From positions 1-37,897 of the forward strand of contig JAKPQU010000493.1 of assembly GCA_029555925.1 (NCBI GenBank): a stretch of 37,897 nt of DNA. The letters run 5' to 3'. The stretch comes from Bacillota bacterium (GTDB lineage: Bacteria > Eremiobacterota > SpSt-956 > JAKJGF01). A program made the translations under genes and the position numbers. This document shows positions 25,910 through 34,208 of this stretch, piece by piece. Under the pieces are notes generated by a model that ran no database searches, was not told the DNA's origin, and saw nothing but the letters and a program-made list of their open reading frames with translations. Positions within the stretch are counted from its first letter, which is position 1. Every line of letters starts with the position of its first letter.

Positions 25910-27369
25910 TTCTTTACGCCAAGATTTTGCAATGTCTCATTTATTTTTCTAGAAACCACACTATTCTTTACCTTCCCCGCCATATCCTTAAGTGCATCTA
26001 CAGCAGTTTTATCTCCGATAATACCCAGAGCCTCTACGGCAGAAGAACATACAGGCAGTTCTTTATCATTTAAAACTACATCAGAAAGATCCTTCACAAC
26101 CACAGGATCACCCAGTAAACCAAGTGTTTTCGCAGCAGCCATCCTGACGGGATAATTCTTATCAGTTTTTAAAATATTCAGGACAGGCTGAACAGCTTTT
26201 TTATCATTTAACTTGCCCAGTGCTATACATGCTACATATCTTACATCATAACTTTGATCACCTAACATACCAATAACAGGCTCTACTGCTCTTTTATCCC
26301 TCATTATACTCAGGGCATTTACTGCAGAAGCTCTCACTCCCGAGTTTTTATCAGAGAGAGATTTGACAAGAGCATTAAAAGCAATATCACTCCTCTGGCC
26401 TGCCAGTTCATAAATTACCTCATTTTTTTTCACATTGCTCTCTGTGTCCTTGAGAGTAGACACAAGACGCTGAGATTTTGTAGCCCAGAAATATACAAAA
26501 AACATAAGTATGAGAATGCATGTAACCTTCAATACAGTTTCTTTAAACTGCTCATCCCGTTCCTTTTTTTTCAATGTTCCCGACGGAAGTTGCCCTGAAG
26601 AAGTCTTATTCATTAACCTGGCCTGACAGTTTTTATGTAATGTTACAGCACTCTCGTCATAGGGGTGAGTTTCAAGATAGGCTTCAATGGAAAGATAGGC
26701 TTCTTCAATATTATCCTGTTCATATACGGCAAAAGCCTTTTCTTTATAGGCTTCCGAATAGGAGAACCTGCCTATAGCCTCATTCAGACAGGCTACGGCT
26801 TCATCATATCTTTTTAACTTGCTTAAAGCCCTTCCTTTATAAACCCATACCAGCCTGTCATTCGGATTTTTATGGAGAGATGCATCAAACTCTGCTATTG
26901 CTTCTTCCATATTACCTTCTTTAAATAAAGATCTGCCCTTCACTGCTTCTTCTATACCCTGTTCAAGCTTTATTTTTTCAGCTCTTTTGTCAACCTTTTC
27001 AGGGCTTATACCTCTTGCGGCAAGACTGAAAAACAGATCTGTAGCCTCAAGTAAAAAACCCTGCATAAACAGTGTATCACCTTTACTTATCATGGTTCTA
27101 AAAAGATCAGGATTTATCTCAATAGCTTTATCAAAAGCGTTAAGAGCTTCATCATATTTCTTTGCTTCTCTGAAGGCAAGCCCCTTGTTATGCCAGGCAT
27201 CTGTAAGAGAAGGATCATATTCCAGAGCCTTGTCAAACTTCATAATAGCGATATCATAGAGCTTTTGCTTTAAATATTCTGCTCCTTCATTACAGAGGTT
27301 TTTAGCATTTTCCTTTTTCTCAAGGTCTTCCTTTTTTTCAGCTTCTCCCTTTTTCTCATTGTCTTTCAT
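25906..27369 (-). CDS. Membrane-anchored TPR and HEAT-repeat protein
   Basis: A 487-residue protein with three parts: a charged Lys/Glu N-terminus followed by five to six TPR motifs (about residues 24-240), one membrane span (about 279-297, VTCILILMFFVYFWA), and five to six PBS-lyase-type HEAT repeats (about 320-485, such as RASAVNALSIMRDKRAVEPVIGMLGD). The two solenoids would lie on opposite sides of the membrane, cytoplasmic TPR and outer HEAT if the N-terminus stays inside. The Gly-rich end of gcvPB supplies its ribosome-binding site (GGGGGG). No enzyme activity is expected; a scaffold or sensor role beside the TPR kinase is inference. Confidence 0.85.
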   Translation of the reverse strand: MKDNEKKGEAEKKEDLEKKENAKNLCNEGAEYLKQKLYDIAIMKFDKALEYDPSLTDAWHNKGLAFREAKKYDEALNAFDKAIEINPDLFRTMISKGDTLFMQGFLLEATDLFFSLAARGISPEKVDKRAEKIKLEQGIEEAVKGRSLFKEGNMEEAIAEFDASLHKNPNDRLVWVYKGRALSKLKRYDEAVACLNEAIGRFSYSEAYKEKAFAVYEQDNIEEAYLSIEAYLETHPYDESAVTLHKNCQARLMNKTSSGQLPSGTLKKKERDEQFKETVLKVTCILILMFFVYFWATKSQRLVSTLKDTESNVKKNEVIYELAGQRSDIAFNALVKSLSDKNSGVRASAVNALSIMRDKRAVEPVIGMLGDQSYDVRYVACIALGKLNDKKAVQPVLNILKTDKNYPVRMAAAKTLGLLGDPVVVKDLSDVVLNDKELPVCSSAVEALGIIGDKTAVDALKDMAGKVKNSVVSRKINETLQNLGVKK

Positions 27370-27371
27370 AG

Positions 27372-28808
27372 CTAAGCCCCCCAGCGCAAAACAGGTTTTC
27401 TTGCAGCAGTTACTTCATCAAGCCTTCCGACAGGTGTAGTAGAAGGAGAATGGCAAAAACTATCAGGTTTTTCCACTGCATCTTTTGCGATTTCCTTCAT
27501 AACCTGAATAAAACTATCAAGAGTTTCTTTGCTTTCCGTTTCCGTAGGTTCTATCATTATAGCTTCTTCCACTATAAGAGGAAAATAAATAGTAGGAGCG
27601 TGAAAGCCATGGTCAAGAAGTTTTTTTGCAATATCAAGGGCATGAACGCCATGTTTTTTCTGTTCACTGGCAGAAAGCACAAATTCATGTTTACATGTCC
27701 TTTTATATGGTAAATAATAATCTTCACAGAGTTTTTTCATGAGATAATTGGCATTCAGTACAGCCATTTCACCGACACTACGGATATGTTCTTTACCATA
27801 AGTCAGAATATAGGCATAAGCTCTGAGAAGAATCGAAAAATTCCCGTAAAAAGTCCCGACCTTACCTATAGATTGAGGTACGTCGTAATTAAAATAATAA
27901 TGACCATCTTTCATATCAACTAAAGGTACAGGGAGATAAGGAACAAGTTTTTCCGTCACTCCTACAGGCCCTGCTCCGGGGCCACCTCCGCCATGGGGAG
28001 TGGAAAAGGTTTTATGTAAATTCAAATGAACTATATCAAAACCAAGATCTGCAGGTCTGCATATGCCGAGTATGGCATTTAAATTGGCTCCGTCATAATA
28101 AAGCAAAGCTCCTGCATTATGAACCATTTCTGTTATCTTCAGTATATCTTCTTCAAAAAGTCCGAGAGTATTGGGATTTGTAAGCATAAGGACAGCAGTT
28201 TCTTCATTTAAAACTTCTTTAAGTTTTGCCATATCTATACAGCCACGGCTATCAGATTTAATCTGAACCGTTTTGAAACCACACATTGCTGCACTTGCAG
28301 GATTTGTTCCATGAGAGGAATCCGGAATTATTACTACAGAACGTTTCTGACCTTTACTATTAAAATAAGCTTTTGCAATAAGAAGGCCTGTAAACTCACC
28401 GTGGGCTCCTGCAGCAGGCTGAAGGGTAAATCTGTTCATACCTGTCAGTGCGCAGAGACATTTATCCAGTTCATAAATAACCTCCATTGCTCCCTGGACA
28501 GTGTCTTCAGACTGGAAGGGATGTATATGAGAAAACCCGTCTAACCGGGATATATCTTCATTGATTTTCGGATTATATTTCATGGTGCATGAGCCCAGAG
28601 GATAAAAGCCAAGATCTACACCGAAACTTTTTCTGGAAAGACCGGTATAATGTCTTACAAGATCGACTTCCGAAACCTCCGGAAGAGACGGAGGTGATTT
28701 TGCAAGATAATGTTCCGGTATATGTTCTGACAGTAATTCTTCAGGTACATCAAGAGCAGGAAGTCTGAAAGATTTCCTGCCGACAACACTTTTTTCAAAA
28801 ATTAACAT
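27372..28808 (-). CDS. gcvPB: Glycine dehydrogenase (decarboxylating) subunit 2
   Basis: A 478-residue PLP-bearing half of the split glycine cleavage P protein. The cofactor lysine is K266 in [21 protein letters not shown]. Other family hallmarks are [15 protein letters not shown] and [10 protein letters not shown]. With GcvPA it decarboxylates glycine and passes aminomethyl to GcvH. The ATG follows the gcvPA TAA by 1 nt, and GGGAGG inside the end of gcvPA serves as ribosome-binding site. Confidence 0.97.
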   Translation of the reverse strand: MLIFEKSVVGRKSFRLPALDVPEELLSEHIPEHYLAKSPPSLPEVSEVDLVRHYTGLSRKSFGVDLGFYPLGSCTMKYNPKINEDISRLDGFSHIHPFQSEDTVQGAMEVIYELDKCLCALTGMNRFTLQPAAGAHGEFTGLLIAKAYFNSKGQKRSVVIIPDSSHGTNPASAAMCGFKTVQIKSDSRGCIDMAKLKEVLNEETAVLMLTNPNTLGLFEEDILKITEMVHNAGALLYYDGANLNAILGICRPADLGFDIVHLNLHKTFSTPHGGGGPGAGPVGVTEKLVPYLPVPLVDMKDGHYYFNYDVPQSIGKVGTFYGNFSILLRAYAYILTYGKEHIRSVGEMAVLNANYLMKKLCEDYYLPYKRTCKHEFVLSASEQKKHGVHALDIAKKLLDHGFHAPTIYFPLIVEEAIMIEPTETESKETLDSFIQVMKEIAKDAVEKPDSFCHSPSTTPVGRLDEVTAARKPVLRWGA

Positions 28809-28809
28809 C

Positions 28810-30135
28810 TTATTTCACTGCCTCCCCTAAAAGATTGACAAGTTTATCTATGGAAGAACGGCTGTTTCTTTCCGTAAAACATAAAAGCATACAGTTCTTC
28901 AAATCAGGATAATGTCTCTCCACTTCATATCCTCCTGTTATCCCGTTTCTCTGTAAAAATTCATTTATTTTTACCGGACTGTCAGGACATTTTATAAGAA
29001 ATTCATTAAAAAAAGAGCCAGCAAACATTACTTCATAACCATTCAATTCTGAGATTTTCTTTCTTCCATAAAGAGCTTTCTGAAAAGATTGATAAGACAT
29101 ATCTCTGAATCCTTCCTTACCAATATATGACAGATATATTGTAGCAGCAAGAGCGCACAGGGCTTGATTGGAACAGATATTGGATGTAGCTCTTTCTCTT
29201 CTTATATGCTGTTCCCTTGTCTGAAGAGTAAGAACAAATCCTCTTTTACCGTTATGATCGTGAGTAAGTCCAACAAGACGTCCTGCCATTTTTCTCATGA
29301 GTGCATTTTTGCATGCCAGAAATCCCAGATGAGGTCCTCCGAAAGCTACCGGATTGCCGAAAGATTGTCCTTCTCCTGCAACAATATCCACTCCCATAGT
29401 TCCGGGAGAAGCAAGTATGCCAAGAGAAAAAGGCTCTGTGATTGCAAGTATGGAAAGACTCTTAGATTTATGAGCCTGTTCTACCCAGAAAGATACATCT
29501 TCAAGGCATCCGAAAAAATTAGGAGATTGTATTATAACAGCAGCAATATTGTCATTGATTTCAACATTGCAGGTAAGTCCGTCTGAAATAGGAATTTCCT
29601 CAACTTCTTCTTCTCTGGCAGAAAAATAAGTATTTAAAACCTGCCTGTAATCAGGATGGAGAGCAGATGAAACAAGAACTTTCTTTCTGCCTGTATGGGC
29701 TGTTGCCATAAGAGCAGCTTCTGCCACAGCAGTAGCTCCGTTATAATGGGAAGCATTGGAAACATCCATGCCAGTAAGCTCACATATTAATGTCTGATAT
29801 TCGAATATAGCCTGTAATATTCCCTGACTTATCTCCGCCTGATATGGTGTATAGGCAGTATAAAATTCCGACCTGGAAACAAGGTGAGAAACTGCAGCCG
29901 GGATGAAATGATTATAAGCTCCTGCTCCGAGAAAAGAACTATCGGCAACTGTATTCTTTTTTGAAAGTTCTGTAAAATAATCAAGGAGCTCTATCTCGGT
30001 AAGAGCAGACGGAAGGTCAGGTTCTCCTTTAATCTTTACCTCTTCAGGTATATCACAGAACAATTCTTCTATAGAAGAAACACCGATAACCTGCAACATT
30101 TCTTTTATTTCTTCTTTTGTATGAGGAATATACAT
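28810..30135 (-). CDS. gcvPA: Glycine dehydrogenase (decarboxylating) subunit 1
   Basis: A 441-residue N-terminal-type half of the P protein. Recognisable segments are [39 protein letters not shown] and [35 protein letters not shown] (given here only as landmarks, about residues 285-320). It forms an alpha2-beta2 complex with GcvPB. AGGGAG before the ATG and a 3-nt gap to gcvH show tight coupling. Confidence 0.96.
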   Translation of the reverse strand: MYIPHTKEEIKEMLQVIGVSSIEELFCDIPEEVKIKGEPDLPSALTEIELLDYFTELSKKNTVADSSFLGAGAYNHFIPAAVSHLVSRSEFYTAYTPYQAEISQGILQAIFEYQTLICELTGMDVSNASHYNGATAVAEAALMATAHTGRKKVLVSSALHPDYRQVLNTYFSAREEEVEEIPISDGLTCNVEINDNIAAVIIQSPNFFGCLEDVSFWVEQAHKSKSLSILAITEPFSLGILASPGTMGVDIVAGEGQSFGNPVAFGGPHLGFLACKNALMRKMAGRLVGLTHDHNGKRGFVLTLQTREQHIRRERATSNICSNQALCALAATIYLSYIGKEGFRDMSYQSFQKALYGRKKISELNGYEVMFAGSFFNEFLIKCPDSPVKINEFLQRNGITGGYEVERHYPDLKNCMLLCFTERNSRSSIDKLVNLLGEAVK

Positions 30136-30138
30136 AAT

Positions 30139-30522
30139 CTAAACTCCCTTTATTATCTCTTCATATTCTGCCGCTTTCAGTAACCCGGAAAGTTCATTTT
30201 CCGAAGAAATTTCAATTTTTATGAGCCATCCCTCTTCATAGGGTGATGAATTGAGAAGAGAAGGATTATCGATTACGGCACTATTGACTTCTATTACTTT
30301 TCCGCTCACAGGAGCAAAAATCTCCGAGCTTGCCTTTACGGAATCAATAGCACCGCAGGAAGAAAACTGGCTTATCTCGGAACCCTCCTGAGGTAATTCT
30401 ACATAGACTATATCCCCTAACTGATCCTGTGCATAATCAGTAATACCTGCAGTTACTACAGTACCTTCTACCCTGGCCCATTCATGATCTTTTGTGTAAA
30501 ATAGATTCTCCAATACTTTCAT
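30139..30522 (-). CDS. gcvH: Glycine cleavage system H protein
   Basis: A 127-residue lipoyl carrier. The lipoylated lysine is K63 in AIDSVKASSE; the flanking beta sandwich (EWARVEGTVVTAGITDYAQDQLGDIVYVELP) is typical. It shuttles the aminomethyl group between P and T proteins and is reoxidised by dihydrolipoamide dehydrogenase. AAAGGAG 8 nt upstream supports the ATG. It is the first gene of gcvH-gcvPA-gcvPB; gcvT and lpd are not in the window. Confidence 0.96.
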   Translation of the reverse strand: MKVLENLFYTKDHEWARVEGTVVTAGITDYAQDQLGDIVYVELPQEGSEISQFSSCGAIDSVKASSEIFAPVSGKVIEVNSAVIDNPSLLNSSPYEEGWLIKIEISSENELSGLLKAAEYEEIIKGV

Positions 30523-30624
30523 TATTTAATACTCCTTTCAAAATGTTTAATTGTTGGCATGTCACATGTGGAAAAAGACATAACGTTAAAATCAGATGCC
30601 GGATTACGGGTTTTAAATTATAAA

Positions 30625-30676
30625 TCGTGACACGTAACGCACAATGAGTTATATTCCTTTCCATCACGCATCACGA
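30625..30676. repeat. Short facing heptamers upstream of gcvH
   Basis: GTGACAC/GTAACGC on plus (30627-30640) faces CATCACGCATCACGAC (30662-30677), same family. The antisense units lie on the gcvH start side. Confidence 0.7.
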
Positions 30677-30743
30677 CTATTAAATACATATAAAATCAAC
30701 TGTAATCTGTATACAGTTATAATTATTCTCTACACAAAAGTAA

Positions 30744-30751
30744 ACCTCCTT
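30744..30751 (-). promoter_or_regulatory. Orphan Shine-Dalgarno with GTG-TAG
   Basis: On the minus strand AAGGAGGT, a perfect anti-16S match, is followed after 9 nt by GTG-TAG, a start codon directly before a stop, and by no longer ORF. A 7-bp hairpin (AACTGTA/TACAGTT, 30698-30718) follows. It may be a leader stalling element for gcvH, or the remains of a lost gene. Confidence 0.3.
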
Positions 30752-30831
30752 TTTTAAAAATTTTAATTTAAATAAAAAATTTCTTATTTGTAATTTTTCT
30801 TACAGATAATGAACACCTTAAAGTTTATAAT

Positions 30832-31040
30832 AAGACCAAGGTAAGAGTATGAGACTTAGTTAGAGTGTAATACGTTTAGAATTACTAGTTTAACTATGTT
30901 TTGACTTTTTTAAATAACCTCCCTTTCTCTCTTATTTGGTCTTGACCTGATTAATCTCAGCTTCTCGAGCTGAGTAAATTTTTTTTCAGATTAAGACTAT
31001 ATGATCTCAGTTTCTTTCCAGAAGAAACTGAGATTTTTTT
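30832..31040 (+). ncRNA. Candidate structured RNA ending in two terminators
   Basis: AAGACCAAGGTAAGAG (30832-30847) pairs with CTCTTATTTGGTCTT (30929-30943) in a 14-bp stem with one small internal loop. Inside it, TAGTTA (30857-30862) pairs with TAACTA (30891-30896), and GTAAT (30867-30871) with ATTAC (30881-30885), forming a nested hairpin. Two hairpins with T-runs follow. No ORF fits. The nested stems followed by U-tracts on the same strand suggest a plus-strand small RNA of about 200 nt or an attenuator. I recognise no known family, and glycine-riboswitch core motifs are absent. Confidence 0.42.
30956..30986 (+). terminator. Intrinsic terminator, first of two
   Basis: CTCAGCT, loop TCTCG, AGCTGAG (30956-30974), then an eight-T run at 30979-30986. 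Its flanks (TTAATCT at 30951-30957, AGATTAA at 30988-30994) can pair in an alternative fold that would open the hairpin. Confidence 0.6.
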
Positions 31041-31045
31041 TATTT
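31004..31045 (+). terminator. Intrinsic terminator, second of two
   Basis: A perfect 13-bp stem ATCTCAGTTTCTT / AAGAAACTGAGAT with a five-base loop (31017-31021), followed by TTTTTTT-A-TTTTTTT. It starts with the same ATCTCAG as the first terminator. Confidence 0.85.
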
Positions 31046-31124
31046 TTTTAATTATCATCTTTACGAAACCATGCCATAAATTTTTATAGAAATACTTTTC
31101 TCTTTTAGCAGGAATTTCCAGTAT

Positions 31125-31162
31125 AAAGGAAGAATGTAATGATAAAATTTAAACCAATTTGA
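31125..31162 (+). CDS. Possible seven-residue leader peptide
   Basis: AAAGGAAG (31125-31132), a 6-nt spacer and an ATG at 31139 open a seven-codon frame, MIKFKPI, stopping at TGA 31160-31162. It lies about 185 nt upstream of the lipoprotein gene. Spacing and ribosome-binding site are good, but such frames also arise by chance in AT-rich DNA. Confidence 0.22.
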
Positions 31163-31290
31163 GTAGCCAGGTTGTTGTTAAGAGGAATTATTTAAAGTTT
31201 TTAATTAAATAAATGCCGAGGAGGTGAACGTTTAGCTATTATATAAGGTTATTATTTAATCTTGGAATATCTCTTAAACTAGAGCAAAAA

Positions 31291-31346
31291 GGAGGAGGTT
31301 TTACGGAATAATCTCATAAAAGATTATTTTATCCGTAGCTTTTATT
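31291..31346 (+). promoter_or_regulatory. Shine-Dalgarno and start separated by a hairpin
   Basis: GGAGGAGG (31291-31298) is the only good ribosome-binding site before the lipoprotein ATG but lies 48 nt from it. Between them TACGGA-ATAATC (31302-31313) pairs with GATTAT-(TTTA)-TCCGTA (31322-31337), 12 bp with a 4-nt bulge. When folded, the effective spacing is about 12 nt (3 before and 9 after the stem). Folding may therefore switch translation on. Confidence 0.5.
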
Positions 31347-32543
31347 ATGAAAAAAAATAAACTATATCTGGTTTTATCTATGTTTATTGCACTTATGTTA
31401 TGTTTAAATCTATTAGCCGGATGCGGTTCCGGCACAGGCGGTTCAAATTCGGACTGGCCTTACAGTAATACTCCCAGTCAACTTGACCAGACTGGAATTA
31501 AAATAAGACTCAGCAATATACAGCTACCTGATCTGGGAGTCAACAACGGTACCTATGAATTATGGGCCTGGCTCCCTGGCAACGATGATATAAAAGATCA
31601 TACTAATAATGTCTATCCCATACCGATAAATGATACATATGTATCTCTCGGGAAATTTATCGTAACACCGAACGGGAAAGTAATGGATCCTTCCAGAACA
31701 ATACTTTTCGGCACAACAGATCAGACAGCATTCCCTGTATACGGGCAGACAGTAAATGTTGATTTAAGCAAATCCTATGGTGTGTTTCTTTCTATAGAAC
31801 CGGCAGGGGAAGATTTCTCAGATCCCACTGTTGGCGGAGTTGCCATGTATGGAATTTTCTCTAACAGAGTATGTCCTCTGTCATTATATGCAGCCACACC
31901 AGAGAATATAAGCATACCTACCCAGGATTTCGTCAGTGATAATGTTCCAAGCCTGGTTACACTTGAAAATGTAACAGGTACACAGGGAACAGGTATATGG
32001 TTTAAAAATGGCGCACAGGATAGCCAGGGTTTATATATTCCGGCTCTTGGCACCAGAACTCTGAAATATGAGGCATGGGTAAGAGATATTGCTACGGGAA
32101 CCTTCTATTCCCTTGGAAAATTCTCAGATCCTAAGGCTGCAGATGCACTCAATCCTCTGACTTATTCAACAATGAATCCTGCAGGGAACAAAAAATATCC
32201 CAAGTATCCGGGACTGGAATTCTCACAGGCAGGACAGAACCCCGGTGGTTTTGTATCCAGTGCATTAAATCTTGCAAACGGAAACTACAGAGCCTATATA
32301 ACCCTGGAACCAAATCCGGATAATGATACAAGCCAACCATTCATTTTCATTATGGAGAGTGGTAAACCAAATCCTCAGGCAGCTGTAGCACCATATCAGT
32401 ATCTGCCATCGACTTTACTCGGCAGTGCCCTCAATGGTGGCACACAGCCAATGATAAGAATGATGACAGAAAAGCATACAACTGATTCAGATCAATTTAT
32501 ATTCCTGGATGAAATACCTCTGACAAAAGCAACTCTGGAATAA
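31347..32543 (+). CDS. Lipoprotein of unknown function
   Basis: A 398-residue secreted lipoprotein. The signal peptide (MKKNKLYLVLSMFIALMLCL) ends in lipobox LLAGC with C26 as the lipidated residue, followed by a Gly/Ser linker. The mature part is rich in Pro, Asn and aromatic residues and contains two related halves: each has a segment of the type 'YELWAWLPGN' / 'KYEAWVRDIATGTFYSLGKFSDP' followed by 'SKSYGVFLSIEPAGED' / 'NGNYRAYITLEPNPDND'. This suggests a duplicated beta domain. I cannot name a family. It is monocistronic with a terminator downstream; its long leader suggests regulated translation. Confidence 0.85.
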   Translation: MKKNKLYLVLSMFIALMLCLNLLAGCGSGTGGSNSDWPYSNTPSQLDQTGIKIRLSNIQLPDLGVNNGTYELWAWLPGNDDIKDHTNNVYPIPINDTYVSLGKFIVTPNGKVMDPSRTILFGTTDQTAFPVYGQTVNVDLSKSYGVFLSIEPAGEDFSDPTVGGVAMYGIFSNRVCPLSLYAATPENISIPTQDFVSDNVPSLVTLENVTGTQGTGIWFKNGAQDSQGLYIPALGTRTLKYEAWVRDIATGTFYSLGKFSDPKAADALNPLTYSTMNPAGNKKYPKYPGLEFSQAGQNPGGFVSSALNLANGNYRAYITLEPNPDNDTSQPFIFIMESGKPNPQAAVAPYQYLPSTLLGSALNGGTQPMIRMMTEKHTTDSDQFIFLDEIPLTKATLE

Positions 32544-32560
32544 TCAGAGGAAAACAGGCA

Positions 32561-32590
32561 GGGGCAGAACAAAAATGTTCTGCCCCTTAA
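32561..32590 (+). terminator. Terminator of the lipoprotein gene
   Basis: GGGGCAGAAC (32561-32570), loop AAAAAT, GTTCTGCCCC (32577-32586), a perfect 10-bp stem followed by TTAATTATTTTA. It lies between convergent genes. Confidence 0.75.
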
Positions 32591-32679
32591 TTATTTTAGG
32601 TGTCGGGTTTTTAATATTCTAACCCAGCCCCCCCATAACCCATATTTACCGCTGTCATCACTTCAGAGTAAAATTATCA

Positions 32680-32701
32680 TGTTCTACTCACGACTCACTA
32701 A
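32680..32701 (-). repeat. GTGAGTC heptamers forming a gene end
   Basis: In sense: AGTGAGTCGTGAGTA. The TGA of the second unit is the stop codon of the saccharopine dehydrogenase gene. Confidence 0.75.
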
Positions 32702-34010
32702 AATACTGTTCTTTACATGCTATACCAAGAGTCTCAAGTTCTTTAAGCACCGGCTCATAAATCTCAGGAATTACAGGTATAAGGACACCATTAAAATTAA
32801 ATTTACCTTCCAGTACGAACCTTGTAGCAATAGCGGCAGGAAGTCCTACAGTTCTGGACATAGAAGAATCTCCAAAAGGTATACCGAAATCTATAAGGGT
32901 TGATGTAATTTTTTCCTTATGATCCGGATATTCTGCCATAAATTCATGATATAGGACAAGCATATCTTTTTCTCCGTCTTCATAGGAGAGTTTTTCAAGC
33001 ATTTTTGCTACAAGTATATCAAGAGGTGTATTCTGTCCCGGAGGAAGTGAGTCATCGCTGAAAAGGCCGAGCCATTCCAGATTTTTTATAGCCTGACAAT
33101 CTTCTTCTATACCGAGTTTACCTGCCAGATTACCTTTCAAATTATCTTTAGATACCTGTACAAGTCTGGCAGTAAAATCTTTAAATGTGAGACCTGAAGA
33201 TATTTCCATTTTCTCATCACTTAAAAATCCCATATCGGCAATTTTCTTAAGAGTTTTGCACCAGCCGGGATATCTGAAGGTTCCACGGAACATAGTTTTA
33301 GTATATTTCAGACCATATTTCTCTATATAAGGAAGGGAATTTCTATTGGGATATCCTTCTAATTCTCCAACACCTTCTATGTTAAAGGTCTTATAATGAT
33401 CAAACAGGTCTTCACCGGGAATAAAAACTTCTTTTCCATCTTCTAAATATTGTGCCGAATTCTTTCCTGCCATCAATACCCCTCTGGGACTCCAGGAAAA
33501 TTTATATCCGAAAGGTTTATTGTTTGCGTCAGGTGCAGGAAGGCCACCGCAATAGGAGCGAAAACTGGTAATTTTTCCGCCTTTTTTCTCCACATGATGA
33601 ATAACCTTCATGGCAGACATATGATCTATACCCGGGTCGACACCAAGTTCATTTAACAGCATTACATTTGCTTCTTTAGCCCTGTCATTTAATTGACTCA
33701 TCTTATCACTTACATAAGATGTCGTAACCATATGTTTTTTAAATTTCAAACATGCTTCTGCTACCTGAACATGATAGGTATAGGGTAAGAGACTTATAGC
33801 AAGGTCAACCTGTGAAACAAGATCGTCTAATTTTGCCTGGTCACTGGTAATATCAAAGGCCAGAGCTACTCCGTTCGGATGACCTTCTATCAAAGCTTCA
33901 GCTTTACTGACTGTACGGCTTGCAACGAGAAGCTTAAAACCATGATCTAGAAGATATTTTACCAGTGGCCTAGATACAAGACCTGCTCCCAGAACCAATA
34001 CTTTTTTCAT
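32688..34010 (-). CDS. Saccharopine dehydrogenase (glutamate-forming type)
   Basis: A 440-residue NAD(P)-dependent enzyme of the LYS9 / AASS C-terminal family. It has an N-terminal Rossmann motif (VLVLGAGLVSRPLVKYL) and the family segment LLNELGVDPGIDHMSAMKVI, followed by SYCGGLPAP and FRGTFRYPGWC. It interconverts saccharopine with glutamate and 2-aminoadipate-6-semialdehyde. With the lysine-ketoglutarate reductase gene just upstream it forms the saccharopine route of lysine breakdown (or, run backwards, synthesis). AAGGAGG is a strong ribosome-binding site. Its last codons (Ser-Glu-Ser-stop) are read from a GTGAGTC heptamer array. Confidence 0.9.
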   Translation of the reverse strand: MKKVLVLGAGLVSRPLVKYLLDHGFKLLVASRTVSKAEALIEGHPNGVALAFDITSDQAKLDDLVSQVDLAISLLPYTYHVQVAEACLKFKKHMVTTSYVSDKMSQLNDRAKEANVMLLNELGVDPGIDHMSAMKVIHHVEKKGGKITSFRSYCGGLPAPDANNKPFGYKFSWSPRGVLMAGKNSAQYLEDGKEVFIPGEDLFDHYKTFNIEGVGELEGYPNRNSLPYIEKYGLKYTKTMFRGTFRYPGWCKTLKKIADMGFLSDEKMEISSGLTFKDFTARLVQVSKDNLKGNLAGKLGIEEDCQAIKNLEWLGLFSDDSLPPGQNTPLDILVAKMLEKLSYEDGEKDMLVLYHEFMAEYPDHKEKITSTLIDFGIPFGDSSMSRTVGLPAAIATRFVLEGKFNFNGVLIPVIPEIYEPVLKELETLGIACKEQYFSES

Positions 34011-34039
34011 TTTTTTAATTACCTCCTTAATTTATAATC

Positions 34040-34140
34040 GTGACGCGTAACGCGTAACGCGTGACGGGTGGTTCGTAACGCGTAACGCGTGACGGGTGGT
34101 TCGTGATGTGTAATGCGTGACTGGTGGTTCGTGATGCGTG
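34040..34140 (+). repeat. Higher-order heptamer array
   Basis: Fourteen exact-register heptamers. From 34047 a 28-bp super-unit of four heptamers recurs three times: GTAACGC, GTAACGC, GTGACGG, GTGGTTC. The third copy has drifted to GTGATGT, GTAATGC, GTGACTG, GTGGTTC. Antisense to the saccharopine dehydrogenase and just before its ribosome-binding site. Confidence 0.9.
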
Positions 34141-34153
34141 TTTTACCGGCACC

Positions 34154-34178
34154 GGGCGCCCCCATGGGGTCGCCCCTA
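34154..34178. repeat. GC-rich palindrome
   Basis: GGGCG (34154-34158) and CCCC, centre AT, GGGG and CGCCC (34071+100 to 34175): an imperfect palindrome of about 22 bp with one mismatch, much richer in GC than its surroundings. It lies between the two opposed heptamer arrays of this gap, as a loop would. Confidence 0.6.
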
Positions 34179-34208
34179 CGACTCACCCTTCACTCTTCAC
34201 TCTTCACC
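34179..34208 (-). repeat. GTGAAGA heptamer array after the LKR gene
   Basis: In sense: GTGAAGA, GTGAAGA, GTGAAGG, GTGAGTC, GTAGGGG, directly after the TAG of the lysine-ketoglutarate reductase gene. A further three-base type of the same family. Confidence 0.85.

Noticed and set aside
30482..30667. 61-codon minus-strand ORF overlapping gcvH
   Set aside because: It runs through a heptamer array and the gcvH start in another frame, with no family signature.
31208..31232. Tiny frames ATG-CCG-AGG-AGG-TGA and GTG-AAC-GTT-TAG in the lipoprotein leader
   Set aside because: They are too short to support and poorly spaced from any Shine-Dalgarno; better read as part of an AG-rich leader.
30781..31346. 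Glycine riboswitch upstream of gcv or the lipoprotein
   Set aside because: The conserved glycine-riboswitch core motifs are not visible, the structured part is on the plus strand, away from gcvH, and the pairing pattern differs.
34040..34140. Possible CRISPR-like array
   Set aside because: The units are 7 bp (28 bp in higher order) with no unique spacers between repeats and no cas genes nearby.
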